From assembly GCA_027004185.1 (NCBI GenBank), contig JALTIG010000088.1, positions 1 to 32,054 of the forward strand: DNA of 32,054 nt. Direction: 5' to 3'. Position numbers and translations under genes: made by a program. Below the pieces are notes generated by a model. The model was not told the origin of the DNA, did no database searches, and worked only from the letters and a program-made list of their open reading frames with translations. Positions 28,041 to 32,054 of the stretch are shown here, piece after piece. The first letter of the stretch is position 1, and each line of letters opens with the position of its first letter. Origin of the DNA: a bacterium. Lineage in GTDB: Bacteria; Desulfobacterota; S145-22.

Positions 28041-28394
28041 GGTGTAAGTCCACGTCAGGGGATGTAGAGAAAATGATTTTGTGAATATTTAGGGTGCCCG
28101 AAAAGGTCTGAAAAGAGAAAAAAGGGTGGAAAAAGATAGGGTTTATATGTTATGTTTAGTAGGGTCATCGTTTACGGTGATTTTAGAGCGAAAGGTGGGG
28201 AAATCTGTACAAAAGCTCCGTAAGAGCTTAAGGGCGGTAGCTTATGTAATTTTATGGATCAACGGGTTCACATATTACATGGTTCATCTTGCGTAGATTG
28301 CCCAAGCCACATCTGTAAAGATAAACCTTGTTCCTTACTTCTTTTCACGTTTCTAAACTTTTAACTTTTTAACTCCAATTTAATGAGGTCCTAA

Positions 28395-30053
28395 GTGAGC
28401 CAAATAAATCAGGAAGTTTCCGTATCCCCAGATGGTCAGATTTTTCCCCTTCCACAGCCAGAAGAGTATAAAAAGGAATTTAAGAGGCTTAAAGCACTTG
28501 TAGAAGAGCAACGCAGGCTTGGACGCGAAATCGTGGTTGTAATGGGGGTCGGTTTTGTCGGTGCCGTTATGGCCGGGGTCATCGCCGACTCCATAGACAA
28601 AACCACCCATCAACCCGGTAAATTTGTCATTGGCATGCAACGTCCCTCAACGCGTTCTTACTGGAAGATTCCTTATCTTAACCGAGGGCTGACCCCAGTC
28701 AAAGCGGAAGACCCGGAGGTGGAGCGGCTTATCCGACGGTGTGTAAAAGAAAAGGAGACCCTTACTGCCTCGTTCACGTATGAAGCACTCACACTGGCGG
28801 ATGTAGTGGTTGTAGATGTTCAGTGCGACTATCATAAAGAGACTCTGGGGAATGTCCGGCAGGGATACGCGGATATCGCCGCCCTGGAAGAAAGTTTCAA
28901 AATCATCGGGGAAAAGATTAACCCTGAATGTCTCGTCCTTATTGAAACAACTGTGCCTCCTGGCACAACGGAGTATATTGCCTACCCGGCCATCAGAAAG
29001 GCCTTTGAAAAACGTGGAATCGACGACAATGAGCCCTTGATTGCCCACTCTTTTGAGCGTGTTATGCCAGGCCGCAATTATGTGTCCTCTATCCGAGAAT
29101 TTTGGCGGGTGTGTAGTGGTATTAACGAGGAATCAAAGCGGCGTGTCACTAATTTCCTTTCAGGTATTCTTAATGTCGAACGCTATCCACTCACTGTGCT
29201 TGACCGTCCCATTGAAAGTGAAACCTGTAAGATCATTGAGAATTCCTATCGTGCCACGATCCTTGCCTTTCTGCACGAGTGGAGTCTCTTTGCAGAACAC
29301 AACGGTGTGGATCTTCTTAAGGTTATTGATGCCATCAAAGTACGCCCCACTCACGACAATATTATTTTCCCAGGCCCCGGTATCGGGGGGTACTGCCTTC
29401 CCAAGGATGGCGGATTGGGGGTCTGGGCCTACCACACACTTATGGGGTTTGAAGACAACATATTTAGGATAACCCCTCTTGCCATTAACATCAATGACAC
29501 GAGGGCCTTGAGAGTGCCGCAACTTGTTCGGGATGCCTTGCGCAATATGGGTAAAATCGTGGCGGCATCTAAAGTCGCTGTGCTGGGTGCCTCTTACCGG
29601 GAAGATGTAGGGGATACCCGCTACAGTGGATCAGAGCTGGTAGTGAGAAAGCTCGCAGAGATGGGTGCAGAGGTGGTTGTGCATGACCCCTATGTTGATC
29701 ACTGGTGGGAATTTGAAAGGCAGGATACATATCCTGCTCCCGGTCATTCACGGGCCCGCTTTTTCCGTGATCAGGATCGTCTTAAAGAGCTTCAGGTTCA
29801 AAAAGATATGGCAGAGTGCCTCAAGGGCGCGGATGCTGTTGTTTTTGCTGTTCGCCATGCCCCTTATCTTACCCTCGACCCGGATGAGGTCACTGCTATG
29901 ACAAAGCGGCCCGTTGCAGTGATAGATTGTTTTGGAATCTTGGATGATGCAAAAATCCGTCGCTATTTCGAACTTGGCTGTGAGGTTAAAGGTCTTGGAA
30001 GGGGGCACATCAAACGTATCAAAGACGAAGTTAGAATGGGGAAGAGGCCATAA
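28395..30053 (+). CDS. Nucleotide-sugar (UDP-sugar) 6-dehydrogenase family protein, atypical
   Basis: GVGFVGAVMAGVIAD Rossmann motif, ETTVPPGTTEY, catalytic-Cys motif FPGPGIGGYCLPKDGG, C-terminal KVAVLGASYREDVGDTRYSGSELVVRKLAEMGAEVVVHDPYV. Confidence 0.85.
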   Translation: MSQINQEVSVSPDGQIFPLPQPEEYKKEFKRLKALVEEQRRLGREIVVVMGVGFVGAVMAGVIADSIDKTTHQPGKFVIGMQRPSTRSYWKIPYLNRGLTPVKAEDPEVERLIRRCVKEKETLTASFTYEALTLADVVVVDVQCDYHKETLGNVRQGYADIAALEESFKIIGEKINPECLVLIETTVPPGTTEYIAYPAIRKAFEKRGIDDNEPLIAHSFERVMPGRNYVSSIREFWRVCSGINEESKRRVTNFLSGILNVERYPLTVLDRPIESETCKIIENSYRATILAFLHEWSLFAEHNGVDLLKVIDAIKVRPTHDNIIFPGPGIGGYCLPKDGGLGVWAYHTLMGFEDNIFRITPLAININDTRALRVPQLVRDALRNMGKIVAASKVAVLGASYREDVGDTRYSGSELVVRKLAEMGAEVVVHDPYVDHWWEFERQDTYPAPGHSRARFFRDQDRLKELQVQKDMAECLKGADAVVFAVRHAPYLTLDPDEVTAMTKRPVAVIDCFGILDDAKIRRYFELGCEVKGLGRGHIKRIKDEVRMGKRP

Positions 30054-30412
30054 CTACAAGGCCAAGGCCCGCGCGGGCTGGGTGTGAGGAAGAGAAGGAA
30101 AAATACGATGTGCGTTCGCTGAAGGAAGATGGTGATTTGGAGAAAAACGCGAAGGAGCTGGATTTGTATTATGTTTCAGGATGTTACCCCGACGCTTTTC
30201 CCGTGGGTGCACCGTTTGAGCTGATAACCAAGGAACAGGCGGAGCGGATGTTGGAGGCCCTTTTGTCGAGAGGACTCCCGCTTTTTTTGATCTGTTTAAT
30301 CTTGGTGTGCGTTGATATTCTCGTTTACACCCCAGAGGAATTTGAAGCTCTTAGGAAAAACCAGAGAGGGTTCTGGAAATCCTTTAACGATACACATGTG
30401 AAGATACTTTAA
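30054..30412 (+). pseudogene. Remnant resembling a HEPN-domain C-terminus joined to a nucleotidyltransferase C-terminus
   Basis: EEKEKYDVRSLKEDGDLEKNAKELDLYYVSGCYPDAFPVGAPFELITKEQAERMLEA (HEPN-like) runs directly into VDILVYTPEEFEALRKN (nucleotidyltransferase-like); both N-termini absent. Confidence 0.6.
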
Positions 30413-30566
30413 AACTTTTAGTGAAAAGAATAGCAAGGTTTACGGAGATGAGCAACACTTCAGAGGCTATGGTTTACGCCACCAGAACCCAGACACGCAT
30501 GGTGAAACCATCCGGATGTTATTGACGCCGCCGATTTTTTAGCAAGATCCACAAAAAGGGTATTGG

Positions 30567-30944
30567 ATGGTGATACACCAAACAGTTGAGGCAATCAGGA
30601 AAATCGCAGGGAAGGGATTCAGTGAATCACGCATTAGCGAATGGGGTGAAAGAGGATTGGCTTCGCTGGAAATATCTTCCGAAGAAGCGATAAAGTGATT
30701 CGGTAAAAGCTGCCATATCCCTGAGCATTTCCATCGGTTATCCATTTCATAGGGAAAATATCAGGGGGACATCAAGGAGGCACTTATTGAGAATATCATG
30801 ACAGGTGGATATTCCGCGGCCCGGGGAATGATTGAAAGGATGGTCCTGGGAGCGTATAACGGGAGCGGAAGTTTGCCAGAAGAATGGAAGCAAGGGTTAA
30901 AAAAGGGTGCTCGGATCTTAACCCTTCTTCATAAGTTGGATTAG
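30567..30944 (+). pseudogene. Decayed ORF (one frame with two internal stops)
   Basis: Same-frame read MVIHQTVEAIRKIAGKGFSESRISEWGERGLASLEISSEEAIK* FGKSCHIPEHFHRLSIS* GKYQGDIKEALIENIMTGGYSAARGMIERMVLGAYNGSGSLPEEWKQGLKKGARILTLLHKLD*; last part has its own ATG at 30798. Confidence 0.35.
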
Positions 30945-30952
30945 AAAACGAA

Positions 30953-31468
30953 ATGGGCGAATTTGACTATCTTGGGATTTTCAGGGAGTTCAACAAGAGG
31001 GGAATTCAGTATATTGTTTGCGGGGGGGTGGCTGTCAATCTGTGGGGGATCCCACGGATGACGTATGATATTGATCTGTTACTGGAGATGAGTGATTCGA
31101 ATTTGAAGAGTTTCCTTTTTCTGGTAAAAACGTGGGGATTTAAGCCGAGGGTTCCGGTTGACATGATGGATCTGCTGGATGCAAAGAAGAGAAAAGCCTG
31201 GGTTGAAGAAAGAAACATGAGGGCCTTCAGCCTGTATAACCCGGAGTGGGCGATATCGGAGATGGATGTCTTGATTGGGGTCCCACCAGGCTATGATGAA
31301 GCGATTGAAAGGGTCGTTTATAAAAACATAGATGACATTAAAATCCCACTGATCTCACCCGAAGACCTTATCGCAATGAAAAAGAGTACGGGCCGAAAAC
31401 AGGACGCAGCGGATATCAGGTATTTGACAAAATTGAAAGGGCGATCTTATGGGGAAGATGGGATTTGA
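30953..31468 (+). CDS. Nucleotidyltransferase-fold protein (AbiEii/DUF6036-like)
   Basis: YIVCGGVAVNLWGIPRMTYDIDLLLE (GG-...-DxD type NTase motif), SPEDLIAMKKSTGRKQDAADIRYL. Confidence 0.8.
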   Translation: MGEFDYLGIFREFNKRGIQYIVCGGVAVNLWGIPRMTYDIDLLLEMSDSNLKSFLFLVKTWGFKPRVPVDMMDLLDAKKRKAWVEERNMRAFSLYNPEWAISEMDVLIGVPPGYDEAIERVVYKNIDDIKIPLISPEDLIAMKKSTGRKQDAADIRYLTKLKGRSYGEDGI

Positions 31469-31637
31469 ATATTACATTGATGAAGAAACCTTGTGGGACT
31501 ATCAGAAAAAATCCCTGAAGCTTCGGTTGCAATGGCTCTATTATGGGAATAAGTTCCGCCAAAAATATCCGAAAGAAGTCGTTGAAAAGCAAGAAGAACT
31601 GAGAAGCGTAGAGGTTGAAAAGAAACCGGAGGGATAA
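31449..31637 (+). CDS. Small protein partner of the nucleotidyltransferase
   Basis: 62 aa ORF overlapping the end of the NTase gene by 20 nt; DEETLWDYQKKSLKLRLQWLYYGNKFRQKY. Confidence 0.6.
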   Translation: MGKMGFEYYIDEETLWDYQKKSLKLRLQWLYYGNKFRQKYPKEVVEKQEELRSVEVEKKPEG

Positions 31638-31641
31638 TAAA

Positions 31642-31831
31642 ATGCAGGATACAATAAAAAAGGAAGAGCTAAAAGAACTTGATTCCACCTGTGTCAGACC
31701 AAGAGATGGAAGAGATTAATAAAACCCTTCTTGCATCCACTTCCCCGGAGTATCTGAAAAGCATCAAAGAGGCCAGATCTGATTACAGGGCTGGGTGGGT
31801 AAAGAGCCATGAAGAGGTCTTTGGCCAATGA
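31642..31831 (+). pseudogene. Frameshifted antitoxin-like gene upstream of relE/parE remnant
   Basis: MQDTIKKEELKEL in one frame continues as IPPVSDQEMEEINKTLLASTSPEYLKSIKEARSDYRAGWVKSHEEVFGQ* in another frame; stop overlaps next ATG (ATGA). Confidence 0.5.
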
Positions 31832-31996
31832 AATATAGGCTTGTTTATACCCACAGGGCAATTAAAGATATACGGATCCCGCCCTCGGAACGTATCGATT
31901 CAGAATTGGCGATTATAGGGTCATTTTGATATTGAGAATGAAGAGATTGTCGTTTTGCGAGTAGGCCATAGAAGAGATGTCTGCAGGAGGCTTTGA
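31828..31996 (+). pseudogene. Decayed RelE/ParE-family toxin remnant
   Basis: MKYRLVYTHRAIKDI, then YRFRIGDYRVI and FDIENEEIVVLRVGHRRDVCRRL* recovered only by frame changes; the central part of a RelE/ParE fold is missing. Confidence 0.7.
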
Positions 31997-32054
31997 GGGT
32001 CAAAGAGCTTATAAAGCAATTTCACTATTTCACTTTTCACATTTTGCCTTTCAC

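Noticed and set aside
1-32054. CRISPR arrays, tRNA/rRNA genes, insertion sequences
   Set aside because: No regularly spaced repeats, tRNA/rRNA-like sequence or transposase ORF was recognised.

Overview
Bacterial chromosomal segment. Gene content looks like an anaerobic deltaproteobacterium/Desulfobacterota, but that is inference from protein style only. Most of the window is housekeeping. Minus strand: DtxR-type regulator, DUF3617-like protein, bactofilin, parB/parA, plsB-like acyltransferase, rsmE, prmA, EcfT/CbiQ-like protein, rpsA, ispH, cmk, PHP protein, VanZ-like protein, a ThiC-family protein, and a two-component pair flanking an ArnT-like glycosyltransferase and a PAP2 phosphatase. Plus strand: radC, htpX-like, rsmB, rpe, a DUF3786-like protein, an exported protein plus matrixin-like protease pair, a CBS-ACT protein, a nucleotide-sugar dehydrogenase, and a terminal accessory patch of intact and decayed toxin-antitoxin-like genes. 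The most interesting signal is a clear cobalamin riboswitch with an intrinsic terminator directly upstream of the 'ThiC' gene. That protein has a CX2CX3C C-terminal cysteine motif instead of the usual ThiC CX2CX4C. This suggests a BzaF-type 5-hydroxybenzimidazole synthase for anaerobic cobamide lower-ligand synthesis rather than thiamin ThiC. Secondary candidates are an exported-partner/metalloprotease pair whose protease has a C-terminal sorting-like tail, a nucleotidyltransferase/small-protein pair, and the envelope-modification cassette enclosed by its two-component system.
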